Assembly (NCBI RefSeq): GCF_000349325.1
Contig: NC_020504.1
Location: forward strand, 7,978,326-8,042,325
From: Streptomyces davaonensis JCM 4913
GTDB lineage: Bacteria; Actinomycetota; Actinomycetes; Streptomycetales; Streptomycetaceae
Direction: 5' to 3'
DNA length: 64,000 bases
The notes beneath the pieces are model-generated. The model saw only the letters and a program-made list of their open reading frames with translations, had not been told where the DNA came from and made no database searches. Shown here piece by piece: positions 35,311 to 44,702 of this stretch. The translations under genes were made by a program, and so were the position numbers. The number at the start of each line of letters is the position of its first letter. Within the stretch, counting starts at the first letter, position 1.

Positions 35311-35970
35311 GTGAACAGTCAGCAGCACGTTGCCGTCGGACGACCCCGGGCACGCGGCACCGAGCGATCGGCGGCTCGGCGCGCCGAACTCATCGCCATC
35401 GGGCGGAGGTTGTTCGCCGACACGTCCTATGACGCGCTCTCCATGGACGACATCGCGCGCCAGGCCCATGTGGCCAAGGGGCTGATCTACTACTACTTCC
35501 AGTCCAAGCGCGGCTATTACCTGGCGATCATCGAGGACTCCGTCGCCGACCTGGTCACCTTCGCGGCGGGGGGCGTCGAACTGCCCCCGGTGGACCGGGT
35601 CCACCGCACGATCGACAGCTATCTGCGCTACGCCGAGCACAACCAGGCCGCCTACCGCACGATCGTCAGCGGTGGCGTCGGCTTCGACACCGAGGTGCAC
35701 GGCATCCGGGACGGCGTGCGCGAGGCGATCGTCGCGACCATCGCCGAGGGCGCGTACGGCCGTACCGACATCGCCCCGCTGGCCCGGATGAGCCTGCTGG
35801 CCTGGGTGTGCAGCGTCGAGGGCGCGGCCCTGGACTGGATAGACCGCCCCGAACTCTCCCGCGACACCATGCGCGATCTGCTGGTGAAGACCCTGGGCGG
35901 CGCCCTGCGTGCCGTGGAGGAACTGGACCCGTCCTACCAGGCCCCGCAGCCCGCCCGCCGTAACCCATGA
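35311..35970 (+). CDS. TetR-family transcriptional regulator
   Basis: 219 residues from a GTG. TetR DNA-binding domain about 24-70: RRLFADTSYDALSMDDIARQ then AHVAKGLIYYYFQSKRGYYL. The C-terminal ligand domain (about 80-205) has VDRVHRTIDSYLRYAEHNQA and a TetR_C-type helix bundle. A repressor whose ligand is unknown. It converges with the second chitinase, separated by a bidirectional terminator; the acyl-CoA dehydrogenase further on is a conceivable target. No palindrome was seen directly upstream of its own start. Confidence 0.92.
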   Translation: MNSQQHVAVGRPRARGTERSAARRAELIAIGRRLFADTSYDALSMDDIARQAHVAKGLIYYYFQSKRGYYLAIIEDSVADLVTFAAGGVELPPVDRVHRTIDSYLRYAEHNQAAYRTIVSGGVGFDTEVHGIRDGVREAIVATIAEGAYGRTDIAPLARMSLLAWVCSVEGAALDWIDRPELSRDTMRDLLVKTLGGALRAVEELDPSYQAPQPARRNP

Positions 35971-35979
35971 GGGCATGAC

Positions 35980-36012
35980 GAAGGGGCGGAGTCTCGTGGT
36001 CTCCGCCCCTTC
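35980..36012. terminator. Bidirectional terminator between TetR and chitinase genes
   Basis: Perfect 12-bp stem GAAGGGGCGGAG / CTCCGCCCCTTC (35980-35991, 36001-36012), 9-nt loop, 9 bp after the TetR stop and 19 bp after the chitinase stop. Confidence 0.9.
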
Positions 36013-36031
36013 AAGTCCCCCGTGCCAGGGG

Positions 36032-37297
<1,266 letters not shown>

Positions 37298-37369
37298 TCG
37301 GGTGTCTCCTCGTGGGGGAGAGGGGAACGCGCGCCGATTGGCATGAACGCGGTAAAGCGTTGTGCCCGC

Positions 37370-37411
37370 ACATTAGGAGGACTAGACCAGTCCGGTCAAT
37401 GGTTCGGACCA
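37370..37411 (-). promoter_or_regulatory. Chitinase promoter with 12-bp direct repeats (second copy)
   Basis: Minus strand: TGGTCCGAACCA (37411-37400), -35 TTGACC (37399-37394), TGGTCTAGTCCT (37389-37378), -10 TAATGT (37375-37370) with an 18-bp spacer. Repeat distance (22 bp) and spacer are identical to the promoter at 22793-22835. The remainder of the 37298-37624 gap has no ORF; an imperfect palindrome at 37438-37455 may serve the divergent gene. Confidence 0.85.
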
Positions 37412-37624
37412 ATTTCCCCGAGCTTGAGTTATCTTGGAGTAAGCGGTCGTTAACTGGTGACTCAGTGCCTCCGATCGGGCATACTCACAGCGCAGAGCCG
37501 CTGGTCAGCAGCTTCCGTGACCCGGGAGTGCGGGCATCGGCCCGTACCCAGTGAGACCCGGCGGAGCCGCCCCACCCAAGGCGCACGCCCGCCGATGCGC
37601 CCGAAAAGGGAGGAGAGCGTCGCC

Positions 37625-38797
37625 ATGCCCGACCGCGCCCCGCAGCCGGTGGACCGGCAACTGCCCACGGACGAGGCCCGGGATCTGATCTCGCTCGTCC
37701 GCGACATCGCGCAGCGTGAGATCGCCCCGAAGGCGGCCGAGGAGGAGGACGCCGGACGCTTCCCGCGCGAGGTCTTCGCCCTGCTGTCGGAATCGGGCCT
37801 CCTCGGCCTGCCCTACGACTCCGAGTACGGCGGCGGCGATCAGCCGTACGAGGTCTACCTCCAGGTCCTCGAAGAGCTCGCGGCCGCCCGGCTCACCGTC
37901 GGCCTCGGGGTCAGCGTGCACACCCTGGCCTCCTACGCGCTCGCCGCCTACGGCACCAAGGAGCAGCAGGTCGAGCACCTGCCCGCGATGCTCGGCGGCG
38001 GACTGCTCGGCGCCTACTGCCTCTCCGAGCCCTCCTCCGGCTCCGACGCAGCCTCCCTGCGCACCAAGGCGGTGCGGGACGGCGACGACTGGGTGATCAC
38101 CGGGACGAAGGCCTGGATCACCCATGGCGGCATCGCCGACTACTACACGGTCATGGCCCGCACCGGCGAGGAGGGCCCGCGCGGGATCACCGCCTTCCTG
38201 GTGCCCGGCGACGCCGAGGGGCTGAGCGCGGCGGCGCCCGAGAAGAAGATGGGCATGAAGGGCTCCCCGACCGCACAGGTCCACTTCGACGGCGTACGGG
38301 TCTCCGACGACCGGCGGCTCGGCGAGGAGGGACAGGGCTTCGCCATCGCCCTGTCCGCGCTGGACTCCGGGCGCCTCGGCATCGCGGCCTGCGCGATCGG
38401 CGTGGCCCAGGCGGCGCTGGACGAGGCCGTGGCGTACGCGGCGGGGCGCAAGCAGTTCGGGCGGCCGATCTCCGACTTCCAGGGCCTGCGGTTCATGCTC
38501 GCCGACATGGCGACCCAGATCGAGGCCGGCCGGGCGCTGTACCTGTCGGCGGCGCGGCTGAGGGACGCGGGGCGGCCGTTCGCCAAGCAGGCCGCCATGG
38601 CCAAGCTGCACTGCACCGACACCGCGATGAAGGTGACCACCGACGCCGTGCAGATTCTCGGCGGGTACGGCTACACCGCGGACTTCCCGGCCGAGCGCTA
38701 CATGCGCGAGGCGAAAGTGCTCCAGATCGTCGAGGGCACCAACCAGATCCAGCGCATGGTCATCGCCCGTCACCTCGCGGGTCCCGAGGGGCGCTGA
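37625..38797 (+). CDS. Acyl-CoA dehydrogenase
   Basis: 390 residues, normal length, ATG with GGAGGAGA 8 bp upstream. Three-domain family pattern: N-terminal helices with LLSESGLLGLPYDSEYGGGD, FAD/substrate strand YCLSEPSSGSDAASLRTKAV (about 135-155) and TGTKAWITHGGIADYYTVMA, and the C-terminal helices with RKQFGRPISDFQGLRFMLAD, QILGGYGYTADFPAERYMRE. The last block is the family signature; the next block AKVLQIVEGTNQIQRMVIA contains the catalytic Glu (EGT). It oxidises an acyl-CoA to the enoyl-CoA with an electron-transfer flavoprotein. Likely short-chain or branched-chain type; the exact acyl group is unknown. Confidence 0.95.
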   Translation: MPDRAPQPVDRQLPTDEARDLISLVRDIAQREIAPKAAEEEDAGRFPREVFALLSESGLLGLPYDSEYGGGDQPYEVYLQVLEELAAARLTVGLGVSVHTLASYALAAYGTKEQQVEHLPAMLGGGLLGAYCLSEPSSGSDAASLRTKAVRDGDDWVITGTKAWITHGGIADYYTVMARTGEEGPRGITAFLVPGDAEGLSAAAPEKKMGMKGSPTAQVHFDGVRVSDDRRLGEEGQGFAIALSALDSGRLGIAACAIGVAQAALDEAVAYAAGRKQFGRPISDFQGLRFMLADMATQIEAGRALYLSAARLRDAGRPFAKQAAMAKLHCTDTAMKVTTDAVQILGGYGYTADFPAERYMREAKVLQIVEGTNQIQRMVIARHLAGPEGR

Positions 38798-39008
38798 ACG
38801 CACCGGGCCGCACCGTCGGCGCCGCCAGCCGGATCCACTCCGGGTCGTGGCGGCCCGGCAGGGTGCGGCCCCCGTCGGCCCAAGTGCGCATCAGATCCCG
38901 GTAGATGGGCGGGTCCGGGGGCTGCGGCGGGGCAAGCGGAACCGATTCTGCGGGTTGCGGCACGAAGATGAGTCGTTGACGCCCGGTCGTCGAATAGGTG
39001 GGGGTCAT
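38760..39008 (-). CDS. Small proline-rich protein, unknown
   Basis: 82 residues, starts MTPTYSTTGRQRLIFVPQPA. Proline/acid-rich (PLAPPQPPDPPIYRDLMRTW) then RTLPGRHDPEWIRLAAPTVR. No membrane segment, signal or recognisable domain. The sequence looks protein-like and matches my memory of a small conserved Streptomyces hypothetical protein. It overlaps the 3' end of the acyl-CoA dehydrogenase by 38 bp in convergent orientation. No function can be assigned. Confidence 0.62.
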   Translation of the reverse strand: MTPTYSTTGRQRLIFVPQPAESVPLAPPQPPDPPIYRDLMRTWADGGRTLPGRHDPEWIRLAAPTVRPGAFSAPRDPRGDGR

Positions 39009-39148
39009 ACCAGGGCAACGCGGGGGCGACGGGGCAGGTCACCGATGGACGGAATCGGCCGTGCGTTCGTCGGCGTCCGGTTCCGTCTCTGGCCACCTGA
39101 GGCCGTCTGACGTACCGTCAGGCCAGCCCGCCTCCAGGGAGGTCTCCC

Positions 39149-40252
39149 GTGGCCGACGACGACCGCCCGGTACCGCTCGACGAGTACCCGGTGCACCAGG
39201 TCCCCCTGTCCATGAAGCACGTGGCGACCGGCGACCGGAACGCCTACGACCGCTGCATCTTCCACATCCTCGACCACCAGGGGCGTGCCCTGCTGATCGT
39301 CGGTCTCGGGGTGTACCCGAACCTCGGGGTGATCGACGCCTACGCCACCCTGCGGGTGGGGGACACCCTGCACGCCGTACGTGCCTCGGACGCGCTCGAC
39401 GAGGACCGGATGCGGCTCGCCGTCGGACCGCTGCGGATCGAGGTCGAGGAGCCACTGCGCCGGCTGCGGCTGGTGAGCGACGACGACTCGCTCTCGTACG
39501 ACCTCACGTGGACCGCCGACTTCCCCGCCCTGTGGGAACCCCATCACCTCCAGCGCCGCGGCGACCGGCTCACCCTCGAAGGGCGCCGGTTCGTGCAGGC
39601 GGGCAGCGTGGCGGGGGTCGTCCGCGCGGCCGGCGAGGAGTTCCGGGTCACCGCCGCCGACTGGACCGGCACCCGAGACCGCAGCTGGGGCGTGCGGCCC
39701 GTGCCGGGGGAGGAGGGCGGACGGCTCGCCGAGGAGCACCCGACCGAGGGATTCCACTGGATCTGGTGCCCGGTCCGCTTCGAGGACCGGTTCCTGATGG
39801 TGATCGTCCAGGAGGACGCGGACGGGCACCGCTCACTGAACGAGGCGACGCTGGTCCGCCCCGGCCACCGCGACCGCCAACTCGGCTGGCCCCAGGCCGA
39901 GATCACCTACCGTCCGGGCACCCGGCACCCCGAGAGCGCCCTCGTCCACCTCGGCGACGTCCGCAAACCGAGGGAACTCCAGGTGGAGGTCCTCACCTCC
40001 TCCCCGCTCGCGATCGGCGCCGGCTACCCGCCCGCCGACGACTGGCAGCACGGCACCTGGCAGGGCCGCGGCTGGGTCGACCGGCGCACCTACGACCTCA
40101 CCGACGCCCACCCCCTGGCCGCGTACGGCGTCACCGATCACGCCGCGCGCTTCCGCCTGGACGGACGAACCGGCCACGGCATCTTCGAGTACGGCTCGTT
40201 CGGGCGGCACGACCCGAGCGGCTTCGCGGACTTCACTTCGGTCGCACCCTAG
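39149..40252 (+). CDS. AttH/lipocalin-like (DUF7064/7065-type) beta protein
   Basis: 367 residues from a GTG with AGGGAGGT 5 bp upstream. No signal peptide. Beta-rich, Trp-rich blocks: GRALLIVGLGVYPNLGVIDA, WTGTRDRSWGVRPVPGEEGG (a DRSWGVR block typical of these proteins), EGFHWIWCPVRFEDRFLMVI, and the end HGIFEYGSFGRHDPSGFADF. This suggests the two-lobed AttH-like lipocalin fold that binds hydrophobic ligands or catalyses hydration/isomerisation. It precedes an APH-type kinase by 11 bp, forming a two-gene unit probably tied to lipid or sterol metabolism with the neighbouring acyl-CoA dehydrogenase. Confidence 0.72.
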   Translation: MADDDRPVPLDEYPVHQVPLSMKHVATGDRNAYDRCIFHILDHQGRALLIVGLGVYPNLGVIDAYATLRVGDTLHAVRASDALDEDRMRLAVGPLRIEVEEPLRRLRLVSDDDSLSYDLTWTADFPALWEPHHLQRRGDRLTLEGRRFVQAGSVAGVVRAAGEEFRVTAADWTGTRDRSWGVRPVPGEEGGRLAEEHPTEGFHWIWCPVRFEDRFLMVIVQEDADGHRSLNEATLVRPGHRDRQLGWPQAEITYRPGTRHPESALVHLGDVRKPRELQVEVLTSSPLAIGAGYPPADDWQHGTWQGRGWVDRRTYDLTDAHPLAAYGVTDHAARFRLDGRTGHGIFEYGSFGRHDPSGFADFTSVAP

Positions 40253-40263
40253 GGGGCCACCAC

Positions 40264-41361
40264 ATGGCAGCCACAGCACCCCGCCCGCGCACCACCACCC
40301 GCGATCCGGAGGACATCGCCCGCCGCCTCACCGCCTGGCTCGGCACGCGGCTGCCCGGCGCCAAGGCCGTCGGCGTCACCGTCCCCGAGTCCAACGGCCT
40401 GTCCAGCGAGACCCTCCTCTTCGACATCGAGCACCCCGAACCCCCGGTGCGCTCCTGCGCGTTGCGGCTGGCGGCGGACCCGGCGGCGTACACCGTCTTC
40501 CCGGTGTACGACATGCCGTGCCAGTACCGGACGATGCGCCTCGTCGCCGAGCGCACGGACGTGCCCGTACCGAGGGTGCTGTGGCTGGAGGAGGATCCCG
40601 GCCCGCTCGGGGCGCCCTTCTTCGTCATGGAGCGCGTCGAGGGGCGCGTGCCGCCGGACGTCATGCCGTACACCTACGAGGGCAACTGGCTGCACGCGGC
40701 GAGTGACGAGGAGCGTGAGCGACTGGAGTCGGCGACGGTCGGGGTGCTGGCCCGGCTGCACGACCAAGTACCGCTGCCGGAGGCCGAGTTCCTGGCGCCT
40801 CCCGGCACGGGCGACACGCTGCGACGGCACGTCGAAGCCCAACGCGCCTACTACGAATGGGTGGTTGACGGCCTCGCCCGCTCACCGCTGATCGAGGACG
40901 CCTTCGCACGCCTGGCGGAACTCTGGCCGCGCGATCCGGGTACTCCCGTGCTCAACTGGGGCGACGCGCGGATCGGGAACGTCGTCTACGACGTGTTCGC
41001 ACCCGCGGCCGTCCTCGACTGGGAGATGGCGGCCCTGGCCCCGCGCGAGGTCGACCTCGGCTGGACCGTCTATCTGCACCGCTTCTTCCAGGACCTGACG
41101 GTGGCCTTCGGACAGCGCGGCCTGCCGGACTTCCTGCGCCGCGACCGGGTCGAGGCCCGCTATGCGGAACTCACCGGGCACACCCCGCGGGACATGGACT
41201 TCTACACGCTGTACGCCGCCCTGCGGCACGGCGTCGTGATGCTGCGGATCGCCTACCGCCAGGTCCACTTCGGCGAGGCCGAGATCCCGGCGGACCCGGA
41301 CACACTGATCCTGCACCACGGCAGCCTGCGAGCCATGGTGCAGGGCAGCTACTGGGATTGA
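40264..41361 (+). CDS. Phosphotransferase of the aminoglycoside phosphotransferase (ACAD10/11-like) fold
   Basis: 365 residues. Kinase-like fold: N-lobe strand CALRLAADPAAYTVFPVYDM, hinge FFVMERVEGRVPPDVMP, Brenner-type catalytic loop LNWGDARIGNVVYD (Asp in GDxxxGN) and metal motif AVLDWEMAALAPREVDLGW. C-lobe helices include LYAALRHGVVMLRIAYRQVH. Such proteins phosphorylate small hydroxyl compounds, not only aminoglycosides; those paired with acyl-CoA dehydrogenases handle hydroxyacyl substrates. It lies 11 bp after the lipocalin-like gene. Antibiotic resistance is unlikely from this context, though it cannot be excluded. Confidence 0.85.
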   Translation: MAATAPRPRTTTRDPEDIARRLTAWLGTRLPGAKAVGVTVPESNGLSSETLLFDIEHPEPPVRSCALRLAADPAAYTVFPVYDMPCQYRTMRLVAERTDVPVPRVLWLEEDPGPLGAPFFVMERVEGRVPPDVMPYTYEGNWLHAASDEERERLESATVGVLARLHDQVPLPEAEFLAPPGTGDTLRRHVEAQRAYYEWVVDGLARSPLIEDAFARLAELWPRDPGTPVLNWGDARIGNVVYDVFAPAAVLDWEMAALAPREVDLGWTVYLHRFFQDLTVAFGQRGLPDFLRRDRVEARYAELTGHTPRDMDFYTLYAALRHGVVMLRIAYRQVHFGEAEIPADPDTLILHHGSLRAMVQGSYWD

Positions 41362-41398
41362 GCGATCCGACAGCGACGTCGTGCCGCGCCGCCTGCGC

Positions 41399-41842
41399 TC
41401 AGGCGGCGTGGCGCCGCATCGCCGGCACGCGCATCGGGCGCGAGCTCGGGCCGCCGACGTGCGAGAAGGGCTGGGTCCGCCAGTCAAGACCCTGAGGGAG
41501 CGTCAACAGCAGCGCGGTGTCCTGCTCCTGGGGTTCGGCCGACTCGTCCGCGGAGCGGGCCTCGGTGGCGCGACGGCCGGTGCCGGCGCACACCGTCAGG
41601 CCGAACGGGTTCCACGGCGAGGCGCACAGCGCGTGCTCCGGCAGGACCTCCTCGTCCGCCAGCAGCGCGATGGGCTGGGCGCAGTCCGGGCAGATCACCC
41701 GGTACATCTCGAAGGTGTCGTACGCGTCGAACTCGTCGTCGGCGAAGTCGGACGCGTCGGGTTCGACGCCCTCCGGCTCGGGCTCGACGACCAGCTGCGG
41801 GCGCTTGGCTCCGGTACGACCAGGGCGCTTAAGACTCTGCAT
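41399..41842 (-). CDS. Small protein with a Cys-rich zinc-ribbon-like segment, unknown
   Basis: 147 residues. Basic N terminus (MQSLKRPGRTGAKRPQ), acidic stretch (EPDASDFADDEFDAYDTF), then MYRVICPDCAQPIALLADEE followed by ALCASPWNPFGLTVCAG; four Cys residues in pairs could bind zinc. The tail is Pro/Arg-rich. It looks like a real Streptomyces protein because the acidic and CPDC parts are coherent, but I know no function. It is divergent from the Lrp-type regulator; the 41843-42121 gap has no obvious palindrome. Confidence 0.65.
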   Translation of the reverse strand: MQSLKRPGRTGAKRPQLVVEPEPEGVEPDASDFADDEFDAYDTFEMYRVICPDCAQPIALLADEEVLPEHALCASPWNPFGLTVCAGTGRRATEARSADESAEPQEQDTALLLTLPQGLDWRTQPFSHVGGPSSRPMRVPAMRRHAA

Positions 41843-42121
41843 GGGATTCTCCCCCTCGGGCTGGGCCGTTCAGGCACTGCGGCCTCGACCACAGCAAGCA
41901 CTTCCCGTCCCGTCTCGGCGGTAATCACGAGAACATCACGGAGCCGGTTCGGTGGCTGTGGCGTTCGTCACATGCCGCCCGCAGGTGCCCGACGCGGCCG
42001 GTTTGTCCCCCAGGCGGCTCACAGTCTTCCGCCGGACTTCGGCCGGTCACATCACGAACCGGGTATGACCTGGGCCGCTCAGGTGTCCCAGGAGGTCAGG
42101 GGCACTGTAGGTTCTTGCGCC

Positions 42122-42562
42122 ATGGAGGAGCTGGACCGACAGATCGTGCAGCTGCTCGTCAAGGACGGGCGGATGAGCTACACAGACCTGGGCAAGGCCA
42201 CGGGCCTGTCCACGTCGGCCGTGCACCAGCGGGTGCGACGGCTCGAACAGCGTGGCGTCATCCGTGGCTACGCCGCGGTCGTGGACTCCGAGGCGGTCGG
42301 GCTGCCCATGACCGCGTTCATCTCGGTGAAACCGTTCGACCCCAGCGCGCCCGACGACATCGCGGACCGGCTCGCCGGGGTGCCCGAGATCGAGGCGTGC
42401 CACAGCGTCGCGGGGGACGAGAACTACATCCTCAAGGTGCGCGTGGCCACGCCGCACGAGCTGGAGGAGCTGCTGGCTCGCCTGCGCTCCCTGGCCGGCG
42501 TCTCCACCCGTACGACGGTGGTGCTCTCCACGCCCTACGAGGCACGCCCACCCCGCATCTGA
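42122..42562 (+). CDS. Lrp/AsnC-family transcriptional regulator
   Basis: 146 residues. Helix-turn-helix (about 1-60): MEELDRQIVQLLVKDGRMSY, ATGLSTSAVHQRVRRLEQRG. RAM domain (about 65-140) with YAAVVDSEAVGLPMTAFISV and ACHSVAGDENYILKVRVATP. The open frame extends upstream but the first Met at MEELDRQ is the natural start. An amidohydrolase gene begins 48 bp downstream and may be its target. Effector unknown. Confidence 0.92.
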   Translation: MEELDRQIVQLLVKDGRMSYTDLGKATGLSTSAVHQRVRRLEQRGVIRGYAAVVDSEAVGLPMTAFISVKPFDPSAPDDIADRLAGVPEIEACHSVAGDENYILKVRVATPHELEELLARLRSLAGVSTRTTVVLSTPYEARPPRI

Positions 42563-42610
42563 GCCGACCTGCGTGCCGGGCGGGCGGGGCGAGGCGGGAG
42601 ACTGTCCCCC

Positions 42611-44212
42611 ATGAGTGAGCGCACCGCCGAGTCCAAGACCCTTCTGCTTCGCCGCGGGGAGGTCCACAGCCCCGCCGACCCGTTCGCCACCGCGATGGTC
42701 GTCGAGCGGGGGCAGGTCGCCTGGGTCGGGTCCGAAGGGGCCGCTGACGCCTTCGCGGACGGTGTGGACGAGGTCCTGGATCTGGACGGCGCGCTGGTCA
42801 CCCCGGCCTTCACCGACGCCCATGTGCACACCACCGCCACGGGCCTCGCACTGACCGGCCTCGACCTGTCCACCGCCCCCTCCCTGGCGGCGGCCCTGGA
42901 TCTCGTACGGGCCTTCGCCGCCGCCCGTCCGCAGGACCGGGTTCTGCTCGGGCACGGCTGGGACTCCGCCCGCTGGCCCGACGGCCGCCCCCCGACGCGT
43001 GCCGAGCTGGACGCGGCCACCGGCGGACGGCCCCTGTATCTCTCCCGTATCGACGTCCACTCGGCGGTCGTGACGACCGCGCTGCTGGAACTGACGCCGG
43101 ATCTCGCCGCGCCCGACGGACCGCTCACCGCCGACGCCCACCACACCGTGCGGGCCGCCGCGCTCGCCGCCGTGACGTCCGCCCAGCGCGTCGAGGCGCA
43201 GCGCGCCGCCCTCGCCCACGCGGCCTCCCTCGGCATCGGCACCCTGCACGAGTGCGCGGGCCCGGACATCTCCTCCGAGGACGACTTCACCGGCCTGCTC
43301 CGGCTCGCCGCCGAGGAACCAGGGCCCCGGATCGTCGGCTACTGGGCCGAACAGGACGTCGACAAGGCACGGGAGCTCGGCGCGGCCGGCGCGGCGGGGG
43401 ACCTCTTCGTCGACGGCGCCCTCGGCTCGCACACCGCCTGTCTGCACCAGCCGTACGCCGACGCCGGGCACACCGGCATCGCCTACCTGGACGCCGCCGC
43501 CGTCGCCGCCCATGTCGCCGCCTGCACCGAGGCGGGGCTCCAGGCGGGCTTCCACGCGATCGGCGACGCCGCCGTGACGGCCGTGGTCGAGGGCGTGCGC
43601 GCCGCCGCCGAGAAGGTCGGCCTCGCCCGCGTCCGCGCCGCCCGGCACCGCGTCGAGCACGCCGAGATGCTGACGCCCGAGACCATCGCCGCGTTCGCCG
43701 AACTCGGTCTCACCGCCTCGGTCCAGCCCGCCTTCGACGCGCTGTGGGGCGGCGAGGAGGGCATGTACACCGCACGACTGGGCGCCGAGCGCGCCCGCAC
43801 CCTCAACCCCTTCGCGGCGCTCCTGAAGGCCGGTGTCCCGCTCGCCTTCGGCTCCGACAGCCCGGTCACGCCCCTGGACCCCTGGGGCACGGTCCGTGCC
43901 GCCGCCTTCCACCGCACCCCCGAGCAACGGGTCTCGGTGCGGGCCGCGTTCACCGCGCACACGCGGGGCGGCTGGCGCGCGACCGGCCGCGACGACGCGG
44001 GCGTGCTGGTCCCCGGCGCGCCCGCGGACTACGCCGTGTGGCGCACCGACGAACTGGTCGTCCAGGCTCCCGACGACCGCGTCGCCCGCTGGTCCACCGA
44101 CCCCCGCTCCGGCACCCCTGGCCTGCCCGATCTCACCCCGGGCCACGACCTGCCGGTCTGTCTGCGCACGGTGGTCGGCGGACGGACGGTGTTCGTACGG
44201 CCGGGCGAGTGA
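42611..44212 (+). CDS. Amidohydrolase of the YtcJ/AepA type
   Basis: 533 residues, usual length. Metal-binding HxH in FTDAHVHTTATGLAL (about 75-90), HGWDSARWPDGRPPTRAELD, FVDGALGSHTACLHQPYADA, FHAIGDAAVTAVVEGV, RVEHAEMLTPE with the metal His, and DSPVTPLDPWGTVRAA with the catalytic Asp. TIM-barrel amidohydrolases of this group hydrolyse amides or formamide-like bonds of unknown compounds. Soluble; no signal peptide. It follows the Lrp regulator with which it may form an operon. Confidence 0.92.
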   Translation: MSERTAESKTLLLRRGEVHSPADPFATAMVVERGQVAWVGSEGAADAFADGVDEVLDLDGALVTPAFTDAHVHTTATGLALTGLDLSTAPSLAAALDLVRAFAAARPQDRVLLGHGWDSARWPDGRPPTRAELDAATGGRPLYLSRIDVHSAVVTTALLELTPDLAAPDGPLTADAHHTVRAAALAAVTSAQRVEAQRAALAHAASLGIGTLHECAGPDISSEDDFTGLLRLAAEEPGPRIVGYWAEQDVDKARELGAAGAAGDLFVDGALGSHTACLHQPYADAGHTGIAYLDAAAVAAHVAACTEAGLQAGFHAIGDAAVTAVVEGVRAAAEKVGLARVRAARHRVEHAEMLTPETIAAFAELGLTASVQPAFDALWGGEEGMYTARLGAERARTLNPFAALLKAGVPLAFGSDSPVTPLDPWGTVRAAAFHRTPEQRVSVRAAFTAHTRGGWRATGRDDAGVLVPGAPADYAVWRTDELVVQAPDDRVARWSTDPRSGTPGLPDLTPGHDLPVCLRTVVGGRTVFVRPGE

Positions 44213-44702
44213 TCTCCGGGGGTGGCGTATCGCCGATCCGGCGCCGCCGCCCCGTCGCGCGACCTGCGCGTCCTCCGCGCTGACCAGGGCACTGAGTGCG
44301 GACCCGCAGGTCAAACAGTTGTTGACAGCCGACGGCAGGGGGCCGGTAGGTTCGGCCGAGTCCACCACCGGACGCCCGACCTGGGATCCGAGAACTTCCG
44401 CAGCGCCCGCGCCACGGCGAGGGAACGTTCCGGCCGGTCGGGGAGGTGTGACCCGGGTGGGGCCCGGGCGCTCAGTAGACAACGGCTTTAGGTCGACCCG
44501 CAGCCAGCGGGTTCCAGGTCGGCCCGAAGGGCGCCGGGCCCCCATCCGCAGCGGGCCCCTCCGCAGAGGGCGCGCATGATCCGAAAACCTGATGCTTACC
44601 CCGCTCTTGTGGTTTGGACACCACCATACGAACGTGATGTCACGTAATCGCAGGCCGCGCCCACTAAGGTGGACGTCTGCGGACGCACACGAAGGGGCAG
44701 CA
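44213..44702 (+). other. 490-bp gap without a convincing gene; structured leader/ncRNA candidate
   Basis: A promoter-like pair, TTGACA (44322-44327) and GTAGGT (44346-44351, 18-bp spacer), opens a G+C-rich stretch of nested inverted repeats (CCCGGG-N5-CCCGGG near 44453, CCGC repeats near 44545 and 44561). The 3' part contains GTGGT-N6-ACCAC (44610-44625) and TAAGGT (44665-44670) that could serve ppm1. No ORF looks protein-like. It may be a long 5' leader, a small RNA, or both. Confidence 0.4.

Noticed and set aside
40264..41361. Aminoglycoside resistance gene
   Set aside because: The fold is right but the gene is in a lipid-metabolism-like context and lacks the HGD form of the catalytic loop (NWGD instead).
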